The notes under the pieces are model-generated. The model made no database searches. It saw only the letters and a program-made list of their open reading frames with translations, and was not told where the DNA came from. Shown in pieces: positions 1 to 9,715 of a stretch of DNA of 64,000 nucleotides (position 1 is its first letter; every line of letters begins with the position of its first letter). Origin of the DNA: Kryptolebias marmoratus (taxonomy: Eukaryota > Chordata > Actinopteri > Cyprinodontiformes > Rivulidae); assembly GCF_001649575.2 (NCBI RefSeq), contig NC_051436.1:14998844-15062843 (forward strand), given 5' to 3'. Position numbers and translations under genes: made by a program.

Positions 1-116
1 TTACGTTGGATATATTTTTGGTTTATATTGTAGCTGTAGTTGCACTCCAGTTTCTTAGGAACAGTGTCTTTAATTTGTAGGATACTCTCTAGTGAAGCCG
101 CTCTTCTGTTCTCCAG

Positions 117-417
117 CAGTGTCCAGCCAGCTACACAATCCATCTTCTCCTCCCCTGACGCTCAGGGACCCCCTCTGGGGTCCTGTCAGCCCCACACTCA
201 CATCATGTTCCTCAAAACCCACAAGACAGCCAGCAGCACGGTGCTCAACATGCTGTACCGCTTCGGAGATGAGCACAACCTCCGCTTTGCCCTGCCGCTG
301 GGCTACCAGCTGGGCTACCCGCTGCCCTTCAACACTCACAGGGTCAAAGGTTATCGAGGTCCCAGAGCCATCGAGTTCCACATCATGGGCAATCACATGA
401 GATTTAACAAGCCAGAG
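117..417 (+). CDS. Galactose-3-O-sulfotransferase, internal exon
   Basis: This exon encodes the start of the sulfotransferase fold, including the 5'-phosphosulfate-binding loop [10 protein letters not shown] followed by VLNMLYRF, which is diagnostic of GAL3ST enzymes. The donor is clear: the last codon GAG (415-417) is followed by GTAAGT, leaving phase 0. The left boundary is less certain. I chose the acceptor CTCCAG ending at 116, but AG sites near 79 and 92 are alternatives that keep the same frame. No ATG opens this frame locally, so the start codon and the expected N-terminal membrane anchor lie in an upstream exon outside the window. Confidence 0.8.
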
Positions 418-3378
418 GTAAGTTATCCACTGGAACCACAATGACATCCATGGGAGAAAGAAAAGAATAACGGAGTGGAATCTTCTGATTTGTGAGATGT
501 TCAGCATATCTGCTGGTGATTTGGAACATTCCTCCTCGACTGTAATGTGCTCTGTTTTCACCTCCCACGTGCTTTTGACTGGAGTTCAGCAGAGTGACGA
601 TGATAGCGATGATACCATGTTCAGTTGAATGAAATCATAAAACTGGTGTTTAACTTAAGATCTTTTCTGTTTAAACATGGATTAGAATCAGCTGGACGTT
701 CCCGGCAGCCTCAAAGCTCCCATTCTCATTTTCAGCTGATAAATTGTCACATGACTTTACTTTAAACAAGCTGCTCTGGAACCGGGGAGGACTACGTCTC
801 CCACGATGCTTTGGAATGTGACATTTAACTCAAAATTGTTTTAACTAGAAGTCGGCTGATGTGTGTTTTTCTATGACCGATTCTGATACCAATATTTAGA
901 AATGAGGACTGCCGATGGCAGATGCTTCATGTGACTCCATGATGTTTGTCTTACAGCTTCTAGCTTACGAACTAGCTGCAGATATTACACTGAGCCTTCA
1001 CTGGAGATGGCTGGGTAAAATGTTTCTGCAAGGCATGAAGCTTTGGTTCTGCCATCAAAATACAATTTAATTTACTTTCTAAGTCAGTTATTCTCTTGTT
1101 ACAAAATATCAACACAGGCGTTTGCTCATATTTGCAACACTCCACAAGATAACATCATAAGGAAATGCTTATGATTAGATATATTTATTCAGTAATATCA
1201 GTGCACAAACCCAAGTGCATTTATTTTACAAAACGACTCAATTATTAACTCATATTCCTGCTGTTTTATTCAAACTATGTGCTGCATTTATGATGACCAC
1301 TGCTTGCATCAGCTCCTCCGCTCGAGTGCAATCATGTTTTTTTTAACATTTTTTTCACTGTGGTTACCAACAGGGAATCTGTGAGCAAACTGCAGCAGCC
1401 CCTTCGCCTCACAGAAGAGACGTTTCTGTTCTTTATCATTTCTCTGAGCGCAAAGCTTATCACTGATCATTTTCCAGAAATGAGCCCACAGACTAATGGC
1501 TACTTTCCTGTCTTACTGTAGTTCTTCAATAGACCAGGCTGCTGGTCACGTGTTTCAGTTTTGCGAACAGCATCTGCGATGCTGCTCTGCCCAAAGATAT
1601 GCCTGTTTTCAAAAACAGCAAAGTATGCCTGGGCACGGCCGATTGCCGATACAAAAAAAAAAAAAAAAACGGCAAATATCGGCCCATTCATCGGCCGACC
1701 TCTAGTTTAAACATGGATTAGAATCAGCAGGACGCTGCACATTAAAGCCTAAAGGTTTTCTCAAACACCGTTAGACAACCTGTCTAACTTCCTTGAGTTC
1801 ATTTAAGATAAAAAAAATGTTTTGTTTTCTGGCGGGTCAGCAGTAGCTTTGTGTGTGCTTCATTTTCAGATGTCGTAAGCCTAGGAAATCCTGCAGAGCG
1901 AACAAACCAGTTTTATTGTCAGCTATCTTTAAGTCCTCCCATACTTTAGAACCATTGAAAACTTTTATGACCTTTTTATAACCCTGTAGCAGCCGAGGGT
2001 TCTGATTTATAGAACATTAGGTATGAGGTTTTGACAACCTAATGATAGCCTTGAGCAAAAATACCACCGTTTCACAGTATTACAAATACAAAATAAAGGA
2101 AACAATGAATAATTGCTTTTGTTTGAAAACAGAAATGCAAATACTGTTACTTTTACTGCCTAAATAGTGTTAACTATTGCTTAATGATAATTATAGGTAT
2201 ATTAATTAGTGACTCTCCAGGAAAACAGGTTGCGTGGTAAAGAGGTGAAGAAGAGAGTCCAGGCAGGATGGAGTGGATGGAGAAAAGGTTCAGGAGTGAT
2301 TTGTGACAAAAGGGTGGCAGCAAAGGTCAAAGGAAAGGTTTACAGACAGTGGTGAGAGCAGCCATGTTGTATGGTTTGGAGACAGCGGGACGGACAAAAA
2401 GACAGGAGACAGAACTGGAAGTGTCAGAGCTGAAGATGTTGAGGTTCTCCTTGGGAGGGACAAGGATGGACAGGATTAGGAATGAGGTCATCAGGGGTAC
2501 AGCTCAGGTTGAAGGACTGGGAGATAAAGTTAGAGAGGCCAGACTGACATGGTTTGGACATGTCCAGAGGAGGGACAGTGGGTATATGGGTAGAAGGATG
2601 TTAGAGACAAAGAGGAGATATATGGATGCAGTTAGAGAGGACATGGAGGGAGTTATAGTGAGGACAGAGGACACAGAGTTAGATGGAGGAGGATAATTGC
2701 TGTGGAGACCCCTGTTGTAAGTTGTAATCAGGGCAAAATTGTTCAAATTCTCCAGGATTTACGGGGGCAGCCATGGTGGAAGAATATGACAAAAGAAATA
2801 CAGTCTGAGTCACTGGTTGCAAGTGTGATTCCTTGCTTTTCTTGGAAGCAGAGGAGGAAAAATACAGCAATGAAAAAAAAAACAGCAAAACGATGAGTTG
2901 AATAAATAAATCACTAGTTATGAGCAGCAAAAGGCAGTTGCATGTTTATTTTTTATTTTATTTTTCAGCAGCAAGGGACTTTGAACTGCCTTGTTTCTGA
3001 AAAGTGACATAAATAAATTTGACTTGACTTGTTTTTAGTGTTTTATGAAGGAAAACCAGTTTTGAAGAGAAAATTCTGAGATCAGAAACAATAAAAGTCA
3101 ATGAGAGTTTGGGTGTGCACACTCTGCACTTTGGGTGGATTAGAGAGAAAACCACACATCCTGCAGCAGAAAGTACTAAATCAAAGACAAAGACTTTTAA
3201 TTAAAAAAAAGAAACAACAAATTACAGCCATGCTATGAAACTATTTCATTTACCGACTGAACTCCCTGGCTTCCTTTTCATGATTTTTTTTTTATTGAAG
3301 GTTATATTACTGTTGTTAAATTCCAGTAGTGGATGATGTTTGATGAAGTTTTTTGTTTACTTGTGTTTGGATCTTTAG
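418..3378 (+). other. Intron of the sulfotransferase gene
   Basis: The intron is bounded by GTAAGT at 418 and a TTTAG acceptor ending at 3378. Both exon edges are in phase 0, so the reading frame continues directly from PEV into EKVMP. It contains a LINE 3'-end fragment (about 2225-2697), a poly-A tract near 1652-1669, and around 2990-3035 the AT-rich tail of another interspersed repeat ending in TTTGACTTGACTTG. I see no additional exon in it. Confidence 0.75.
2225..2697 (+). mobile_element. LINE 3'-end fragment (C-terminal ORF2 relic)
   Basis: The plus strand encodes a string of residues typical of the C-terminal end of fish non-LTR retrotransposon ORF2: KRQETELEVSELKMLRFSLG, then TRMDRIRNE, IRGTAQV and WFGHVQRRDS. 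The open part is about 115 codons (2349-2696), and the same frame extends upstream to about 2225 without a clear start. No endonuclease or reverse transcriptase catalytic core is present, so this is a 5'-truncated dead copy inside the sulfotransferase intron. I think of RTE-like elements, but the clade assignment is uncertain. Confidence 0.75.
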
Positions 3379-4446
3379 GTGGAGAAAGTGATGCCTGCAG
3401 ACACGTTCTACTTCTCCATCATCAGGGACCCTGTGGCTCTGGCCGAGTCTTCCTTTGCCTATTATAAAGAAGTGGCTCCAGCCTTTCGGAAAGCCAAAGG
3501 GTTGGGGGACTTTGCCGATGACCCTAGGAAATACTATGACCCTCGTCTTCGTAACAACCACTACGCCAAAAACCTCCTGTGGTTTGACTTTGGCCTGGAT
3601 CACAATGCTAATTTCTCCTTGGCGTTGGCTCGGCGTGGTGAGGACCTGATCCGAAAGACCTTTAAGCTGATTCTGGTGTCGGAGTACTTTGACCAGTCGA
3701 TGATTCTCCTGAGACACGCTCTCTGTTGGCCGCTGGATGCCGTCGTCTCGTTCAGCCTTAACGCCCGACAGCAGAAGCCCAGTGGCAGTGGAGGAATGAG
3801 TGGGAGCTGGGTGGGAAAAGCTGCAGCTGGCGTTGGCTTTAAAGGTGTAAATCAACAAGCAAAGGGGCCCCCGAATCTGTCGCTAACAGAGAATCAGCGG
3901 GAAAAGCTGCGGCAGTGGAACTCTTTAGACTGGTACCTGTACAGAGCCTTCAACAGGACCTTCTGGGAAGACGTCGACAGGTTTGGCCGTACCCAAATGG
4001 AGCGAGAGGTAGCTCTCCTCAGGATGCGTCGGGAGGATCTAGCTCGGGTTTGTCTCAGAGATGGCGGGAAGCCCGTAGAGGCGCACCGCATCCGAGATAA
4101 AAACATCCGGCCTTTCCAGAGCGGTCTAGTGAAAATTCTCGGCTATGAGCTGCAACCTGGGCTCGACAACAGCACTCGGACGTCCTGTGTGAGGATGATC
4201 AGGCCCGAGATCCAGTACAAAGACTTGCTGGACTCCAAACAGTTTCCGCAGCTCGCTGCCGCCCAGGTTCCACCAGGCCAACAGGGCCAGGTCGTGATGG
4301 TGGCGGTTGGTGGAACGTTTTTAAGGCAGGATGCAGCCAGGAAAAGAGAGACTCCGGAGGAGGGGATGAAAGACTGGGACGGAAGCCGTTTATTGAGGCG
4401 GAATCAGACTTTAATACGAGTGCACGGAAAACGAAAGTTTAGATAG
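3379..4446 (+). CDS. Galactose-3-O-sulfotransferase, last exon (GAL3ST2/3-like)
   Basis: GAL3ST enzymes are Golgi type II membrane proteins that transfer sulfate from PAPS to the 3-hydroxyl of terminal galactose. This terminal exon supplies 355 residues and ends with TAG at 4444-4446. The 3'-phosphate-binding segment is visible as FYFSIIRDPVALAESSF, followed by NNHYAKNLLWFDFG, the NSLDWYLYRAFNRTFW block and the C-terminal RPFQSGLVKILGYELQPGLD. Together with the upstream exon at least 455 residues are present, slightly long for the family. The excess is partly a Gly/Ser/Lys-rich insertion (PSGSGGMSGSWVG region, about 3775-3870) and a polar C-terminal tail. By general appearance it is closer to GAL3ST2/GAL3ST3 than to cerebroside sulfotransferase, but I cannot assign the paralogue without an alignment. 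The gene converges on the zonadhesin-like gene. Confidence 0.85.
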   Translation: MEKVMPADTFYFSIIRDPVALAESSFAYYKEVAPAFRKAKGLGDFADDPRKYYDPRLRNNHYAKNLLWFDFGLDHNANFSLALARRGEDLIRKTFKLILVSEYFDQSMILLRHALCWPLDAVVSFSLNARQQKPSGSGGMSGSWVGKAAAGVGFKGVNQQAKGPPNLSLTENQREKLRQWNSLDWYLYRAFNRTFWEDVDRFGRTQMEREVALLRMRREDLARVCLRDGGKPVEAHRIRDKNIRPFQSGLVKILGYELQPGLDNSTRTSCVRMIRPEIQYKDLLDSKQFPQLAAAQVPPGQQGQVVMVAVGGTFLRQDAARKRETPEEGMKDWDGSRLLRRNQTLIRVHGKRKFR

Positions 4447-5519
4447 TTTTACCTGTGTTTGTTTACATGCGTAAAGAGACATCTGTTTCTGCCTGTTTTC
4501 CTCTCAGTTGTACTTGCTGTAATTTCTTGTTGGATGTTTTTATAGCCGTAGGTAAAGGATGCTTGTACTGTTTGTGGGTTTTTTTTTTTTATATGAAGAT
4601 TTCTCTAAATATGGACAAGGCCTTGGTATCACTGTATGTGAAAGCAGACACATGGAAACTTGTTTTCAGCCACAATATTAAAACCACTTTTTTAACTGCG
4701 TGTCGGACTCTTGATGCCACAGAAACAGTTCGGAGCCACCAGGGAGCATTTTGTGCTTTCAGTGTATCAGTTACATCACACGGCCAACAAAATCAGGCTG
4801 AAAAGGCACTTAAAATGTCGCCCACTGCCTTTCTTGCTAGCTTTTTAAACATTTTGGTGAAATCTTGAAAACACCATGCATGATCTCACATAACCTGTTA
4901 GTGCTTGGTGTACATGTTACCTCCCACAAATTTTAGTTCAATATCTGTAATATTCACTGAGTTATAGCCGTTTTCCTATAGGAAATGTTCAGTTGACTCC
5001 AAAAGTTAATCAGTTGCAGATGTATATCCAATGATTACTGGTACTTTATGAGAGTTTCATTGAAAAGTTTTGCCATTTAGATGTGGATACCTCTTGGAAC
5101 AGAACAATCAGGTAAGGAAAAGGGATGTATGGAAGTTTCTCAGTTCTTAAAGAGAGTTCTGGTTGTCTTCGGACCAGCTGTCACTCAGGTCTGAGCCTCT
5201 AAAGAACAGAAAGGTAGCAGGAGCTGAAGGACCATTCTGCGGTTTCTGTCCCTAGTACTGCCTACTGAAGGGAAGTTGAGCTGGAGAAACTTTCAGTGAC
5301 CTCAGAAAGCCGTTTGTGTTCATATCCCAGTCTAGTGAAATGAGGAGTTCCTCGTGTGTCTGTCAGGACGTAATTCACGGCTCTTGTTTCTGTCCAGAGC
5401 AGCTCGGCAGCCTCCACGGGGCCGGTTCGGGTTACCATCTGAGCACAGTACATTCTTTCAGTGTCTACAACAGATCAGACTTGTATAAAGACTCATTGAT
5501 AAAAGTCTAACGGCTAGTG
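4447..5519. other. 3' flank of the sulfotransferase with an interspersed repeat
   Basis: No convincing coding sequence is present. The first few hundred bases probably belong to the 3' UTR, but I could not place a confident poly(A) signal. About 4840-5100 contains a copy of a repeat family that recurs near 14640-15230, 28150-28560 and 30330-30700. It is recognisable by a block reading roughly CTCCAAAAGTTAATCAGTTG followed by a TATCCAATGATTA block. Confidence 0.5.
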
Positions 5520-6070
5520 AGTGGCAAAAGTATTCGCCCCCCTCGGCATGCTGTGGTTGCCTTAAAACCTGGAGTTTAAAAAATAATTCTGGAAGTTTTG
5601 CACATTTTCATCTACAGAGCAGAACCGCCACATTGAAGATACAAAATATTTTTATTGTAAAACAAGAAATAAAAGGTGAAAAACCTGCATATATGTTCAC
5701 TCCCCCTAAATTTAATAACATGACTTTTAGCATCAGTTCCATCTCTTCATATCCATTTTCATGATCTTAGTCCACCTAACCTGGACTTTTGTTCTTTTTT
5801 TAATGACCAAACTGCTGCAGCTCCTTCAGGTTGAACAATCTAAATTGTACCAGGGATTCTCAGTAGAAGTGAGGTCTGGGCTTTGACTGGATCAGTCCAG
5901 AACATTTAACTGGTACTCCTTACACCACTGGACCGTGTGTTTACAAAGACCACATCATCTCGATGTACCAGCCTGAACCTGGAGACAAAGCACCTCTGTG
6001 TACCAGTCTGAGTCCCGAGACAACAACTGACAACCAGCTCATCCATGACGTCTCAGTGTCGACCTATTTT
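5520..6070. mobile_element. Degenerate DNA-transposon (Tc1-like) relic
   Basis: The left edge (GAGTGGCAAAAGTATTCGCC) resembles the ends of common fish DNA transposons whose tips read as a GGCAAAAGTATTC-type sequence. The interior is AT-rich and has no open frame above background. There is a later block around 5870-6060 with two partly duplicated CACATCATCTCGATGTACC-like segments. It is too decayed to define ends or a target duplication. Assignment is by general resemblance only. Confidence 0.35.
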
Positions 6071-7464
6071 TAGTCAGTTCAGCTATTTTCACGGGTAAAC
6101 AAATGTGCATGGTAGCTGGCAGCTGGTCACAAGTTTGCTTTCACATTTTTAATTTAAGGACACAATAATCATTGATGTAAGAAAAAAACTTGACCTTTTT
6201 TTCTACTTTACAAATTATTTTTGACCAGTTATTTTATTACCTTGAAACCACTACCTTCAAATAACAGTGTTTGCAGTAACCACTATAAAAGTTCAAATAT
6301 TAGAGTTGTTTTAAAACAGCAAAAAATCTTTGGATGTTACCCCTCTTGAACCCAACTGACAAGCTAGTTTGGACATTCCTGCAGCCATTAGCCTATTACT
6401 CGTGTCAGAATTAAACTGTTTCACTAGACGGAGGTCAATCAAAGAGCTGTTTACAACAGGTAAGAAACTAATTGTTCATATTTAATCCACAGAACCTCAC
6501 TTCAAAAGGCCAGAATATCCCTTTAAATGCCCCTTTAACCAATAAATAGCACCAACAAACCAACAAGAGCAGCTCAGAGACACACAGTACTCGAAAATAA
6601 TAATATCCATTTATGTAATTTCTGTTCTTTTTAGTTATTTCCAGATTCCTAAAACCCCCTGTGGTCTGTAGGTTTAGTCAGATTTGAATCAGTAAAATAT
6701 GTTTTCTTTAAAAGCTCTTTTTGTGAGAAACACAGAAGCTTTTTACTTTTGCTTCAGTAGCTAGCGCTGAGGAAGCTGTTTTTGTTTTTGAGCAGCTGAC
6801 AGACTTTCTGTCTGAAATCATGTGTCTGTGGTTTGTGTATGTGTTTGTGCGCTTGTGGTTTGTCAAGAGTGCAGACGGGTGAGTAACACAGGAAACCCAA
6901 CAGGAACACTCAGATGTCTTGTATCTGTCTCGCAAATACTTGTTGAATATTTTCCACCGTATTATAAATGGTATAAGACAAGGGTTCTACCTTTTTGACC
7001 TCGGGGCCCAGAGTGGCCCAGGGCCCAGTCAAATATTACCACTGTACTGGTCACCTTACTAACTGATCTCAGTCTTGGTTTGATTCATAAAGTGGTGTTT
7101 GTTAAACTTACAGTTAACAAACAAAAACTGGCTTTAGGATTAAAAACTCAGTTTGGTTTTTAGGTGTTTGAACAGATTGATCAGTTTGCAGGTTTTTTTT
7201 TGTCAGATACTCGATCTGTTTGAAATGTTTCTGCTCAACCTTGTTTTTAATGTGTCATCATGACTCTACTTGGAGAGCTTGGTGTTTTCTGAGGTGCTTC
7301 TTCTTATAAAACAGATGCGAGGCAGTATTAAATTAAATCATTAGGATCAACAGTATGAAATGATTTAAAATAAATAAATGAATGGAAACGTCAAAATAAA
7401 TTCTGAGAACCCCCTAAGGATTTAGAGTCCATCACTGACTGTCTTTAGTTTGTATAGAATGACC
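6071..7464. other. Intergenic DNA without recognisable genes
   Basis: This is AT-rich sequence with short open frames only. I see no conserved motif, tRNA or clear repeat boundaries, and record it as probable non-coding DNA. Confidence 0.5.
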
Positions 7465-7785
7465 TGATGGACTGGCAGCACGGTGGTTAAAGCCCAGCAA
7501 GAAGGCTGCAGGTCACATCCTGCCTGGGGCCTTTCTGGGTGAAGTTTGCATGTTCTCCATGTGCACATCTGGGTTTGTTTCAGTTTCCTCCCACAGACCA
7601 AAATAAGCATGTTAGGTTGGTTGGTAACTGTAAGTTGTCCCTAGGTGAGAGTGTGACTGATTGTCTCGTTTGTCTCTATATGTCCCTGTGATGGACTCTT
7701 GCACAGTGACTGCTGGAGATAGACACCAGCTCCCTGCGACCCGGAATGGAGAAGCGGGTAAAATAAATGGATGGATGGACCTAGT
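7465..7785 (+). repeat. SINE-like interspersed repeat of vertebrate type
   Basis: The block contains the sequence series GTTTGCATGTTCTCC, TTTCCTCCCACAGACC, GCATGTTAGG, AAGTTGTCCCTAGGTG and a terminal GCGACCCGGAATGGAGAAGC followed by ATGGATGGATGG. This order is typical of a very abundant fish and vertebrate repeat ending in GGAT repeats. It has diverged and carries no open frame. Confidence 0.65.
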
Positions 7786-7998
7786 GGACCCGTTTCAGTT
7801 CAGCTCTACAGACATGAAACAGTGAAGAACCAGAACATGTTCATGGTTCTGATAATTGGACAAACAGACAGGTGTTGGACTGACACAAACAGACTGCACC
7901 CTACCTCTCAGTTCTTTATGTCAAAATACTGACTTGGAGAGACTAACGAGATAAAAGAGACTAACAAGAAAACCTGTGAAAAACACTGACAATGTTCT

Positions 7999-8003
7999 GT
8001 TTG
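7999..8003. repeat. Left target-site duplication of the chromovirus (GTTTG)
   Basis: The five bases GTTTG directly precede the 5' LTR, and the same five bases follow the 3' LTR at 13778-13782. A 5-bp duplication is what Ty3/gypsy integrases normally leave, so the empty site can be inferred with one GTTTG. Confidence 0.93.
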
Positions 8004-8737
8004 TGTCAGGTTCTGAGAGTTCTGCTGTGTTTTGTGCCTGCTGCTTCATGTTTCTCCCGACAGGTGGCGGTGGTAGACTGGTGGTGCCTACAACAGGTGT
8101 GTTGCATCAGGAGCTCGTTTAGGGGGTGCTTAAGAGAGGCAGCTGCCAGCACTTCGGTGTCAGAGTGTACACTAGTATGGTACGAGTGTTACCTCCTGGC
8201 TCAAGCTCTCGTTCTGTGTATCTGGCTCATGCTAACCTTGCCTTGTTCCCTAGTGGATTCTATTCATGCTGTTTTTGTCTCATTCCAGGAAAGAACCTTA
8301 CTGAATATCAAGTCTATGTCTCAAGCCAGTGCAACCAAAGGATCTAGTGCTATCGCATGCCGAAGTGTTCTGTTGGCAGTTTTCTCTGACAGCTTCCTCC
8401 TAGACCGAAACCTGCTCACCCAATCTCCGCACCAACTTACCACCAGCACGCCACCTGCCTCGGAATCCGTCCATAAGGAAAGCACTATAACTCTCAGACC
8501 TGAGTGGAGGAAATTCTTCCCCCCCAGCAAGTAAGCAACAAGTCCAACAGGCTGGTAAAGTACCTCAGCACAATTCCAGCATTAATCATTCTTACCTCTG
8601 TCCAGTGGATGAACCTGCTCCTGGGTACCTGGTTCCTGTCTTCAAGTGCCGTTCATGAAAATAAAACTTTTAAACTTTACCTTTGACTTCTGAGTGTGTT
8701 CTGCATGTGGGCTAAATCTCTGGCTTTAAACATGACA
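8004..8737 (+). repeat. 5' LTR
   Basis: It starts TGTCAGG and ends CATGACA. A TTAAGAG TATA-like box at 8130-8136 would place transcription initiation near 8159. The poly(A) signal AATAAA is at 8660-8665. With those points, U3 is about 155 bp, R about 520 bp and U5 about 55 bp. A 180-codon open frame across the LTR (7992-8534) is not supported as a gene, because it has no recognisable domain and is duplicated simply because the LTR is. Confidence 0.95.
8130..8168 (+). promoter_or_regulatory. Putative LTR promoter and transcript 5' end
   Basis: TTAAGAG at 8130-8136 is a plausible TATA-type box. About 29 bp downstream lies GTCAGAGTGT (8159-8168), which is exactly complementary to ACACTCTGAC just behind the LTR at 8740-8749. 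In Tf1/sushi elements the first ~11 nt of the transcript pair with the primer-binding site, so this spacing is a coherent but inferred start-site prediction. The 3' LTR has the identical arrangement at 13170-13208. Confidence 0.55.
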
Positions 8738-9715
8738 GAACACTCTGACCAAACAAGTCCAGCGGACGCACTCAGTCGTAAAGTAGCCGATCAACAATTA
8801 GAGATTCAAGCTCATGACTCTGTTTTGAGATCTCTACAGGATCAATTAAGGGAGAACACACAACAGCTGCAGATGGTTACACATTTTCTGCAGAGCGGTT
8901 CTCCTGCTGGTGCATCGGCTAATCCCATTCCAGCTTCTGTCAGGCAAACTGCTTTCCTTCCACGAGAGGTCGCTACTGCACATCCGGAGAAGTTTTCTGG
9001 TGAGACCAATTCATGTGGTGGATTTTTGTTACAATGTTCCATTGTTTTTAACCGCCATCCACACTCCTTTTCTGATGATAATATGAAGATCTCATATATG
9101 TTGAGTTTATTTACTGGAAAAGCTTTAAGATGGGCTGAGGCTCGCTTTACGGATGTCAGCGATTATGGCTGTACTTTCAAAGAGTTTTTTAAGGAGTTTA
9201 AACAAGTTTTTTCACCAGAAGAGGACCAAGCGAGTAGTTCGCAGAAGTTACTAACTTTGAAACAAGGAGACAGACCTATTTCAGAGTTTGCCATCGAGTT
9301 CAGGACACTTGCAGCTTCTTCTGGATGGGACAACAAGGCATTAAGATCAGTCTTTCGTCAGGCTTTAGACGAGACTTTAAAAGATCATTTAGCTCCTTTT
9401 GACGAACCAGAAACACTTGATGAACTTATATCTTTAGCTACTAAGATGGATAACAGGCTGAGAGAGAGAAAGAGGGCTTCAGTGAGTGCTAAGGATCAGC
9501 TAAAAATACCTGTGCCAAGTCCATTTATACCAATTAAAGCATCCAACAGTACTAAGTGGACGGAGCCCGAACCCATGCAGTTAGGTAGAACCCAACTAAG
9601 TCAAGAGGAGAGAAACAGACGTAGAGATCAAAAAGAGTGCTTTTATTGTGCATCCCCAGATCATTTCGTCTCCAGGTGTCCGGTTCGGCCAAAAGAAAGG
9701 GTCCACCGGAAGTGA
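8732..9715 (+). CDS. gag-like polyprotein of the chromovirus
   Basis: Gag forms the virus-like particle and packages element RNA. I choose ATG at 8732 ([10 protein letters not shown]) because the upstream part of the open frame lies wholly within the LTR. The start straddles the LTR end and the primer site. The product is about 327 residues. An N-terminal coiled-coil-like stretch ([17 protein letters not shown]) is followed by the retrotransposon gag domain with [10 protein letters not shown] and [12 protein letters not shown], and a C-terminal CCHC zinc knuckle ([14 protein letters not shown]). It ends at TGA 9713-9715, overlapping pol. The frame is intact, consistent with a young insertion. 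Confidence 0.92.
   Translation: MTEHSDQTSPADALSRKVADQQLEIQAHDSVLRSLQDQLRENTQQLQMVTHFLQSGSPAGASANPIPASVRQTAFLPREVATAHPEKFSGETNSCGGFLLQCSIVFNRHPHSFSDDNMKISYMLSLFTGKALRWAEARFTDVSDYGCTFKEFFKEFKQVFSPEEDQASSSQKLLTLKQGDRPISEFAIEFRTLAASSGWDNKALRSVFRQALDETLKDHLAPFDEPETLDELISLATKMDNRLRERKRASVSAKDQLKIPVPSPFIPIKASNSTKWTEPEPMQLGRTQLSQEERNRRRDQKECFYCASPDHFVSRCPVRPKERVHRK
8740..8749 (+). other. Self-priming-type primer-binding site
   Basis: Two bases after the LTR end lies ACACTCTGAC, the reverse complement of GTCAGAGTGT at 8159-8168 inside the LTR. I see no standard tRNA 3'-end complement (for example one starting TGG) at the LTR boundary. This fits self-primed reverse transcription as described for Tf1 and the sushi group, and it overlaps the first codons of gag. 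Confidence 0.6.

Noticed and set aside
3316..3858. 180-codon minus-strand frame opposite the sulfotransferase exon
   Set aside because: It is an antisense shadow of a clearly coding exon with no domain of its own.
7992..8534. 180-codon open frame in the 5' LTR and its twin at 13074-13574
   Set aside because: It lies in LTR sequence, has no recognisable domain, and is repeated only because the LTR is repeated.
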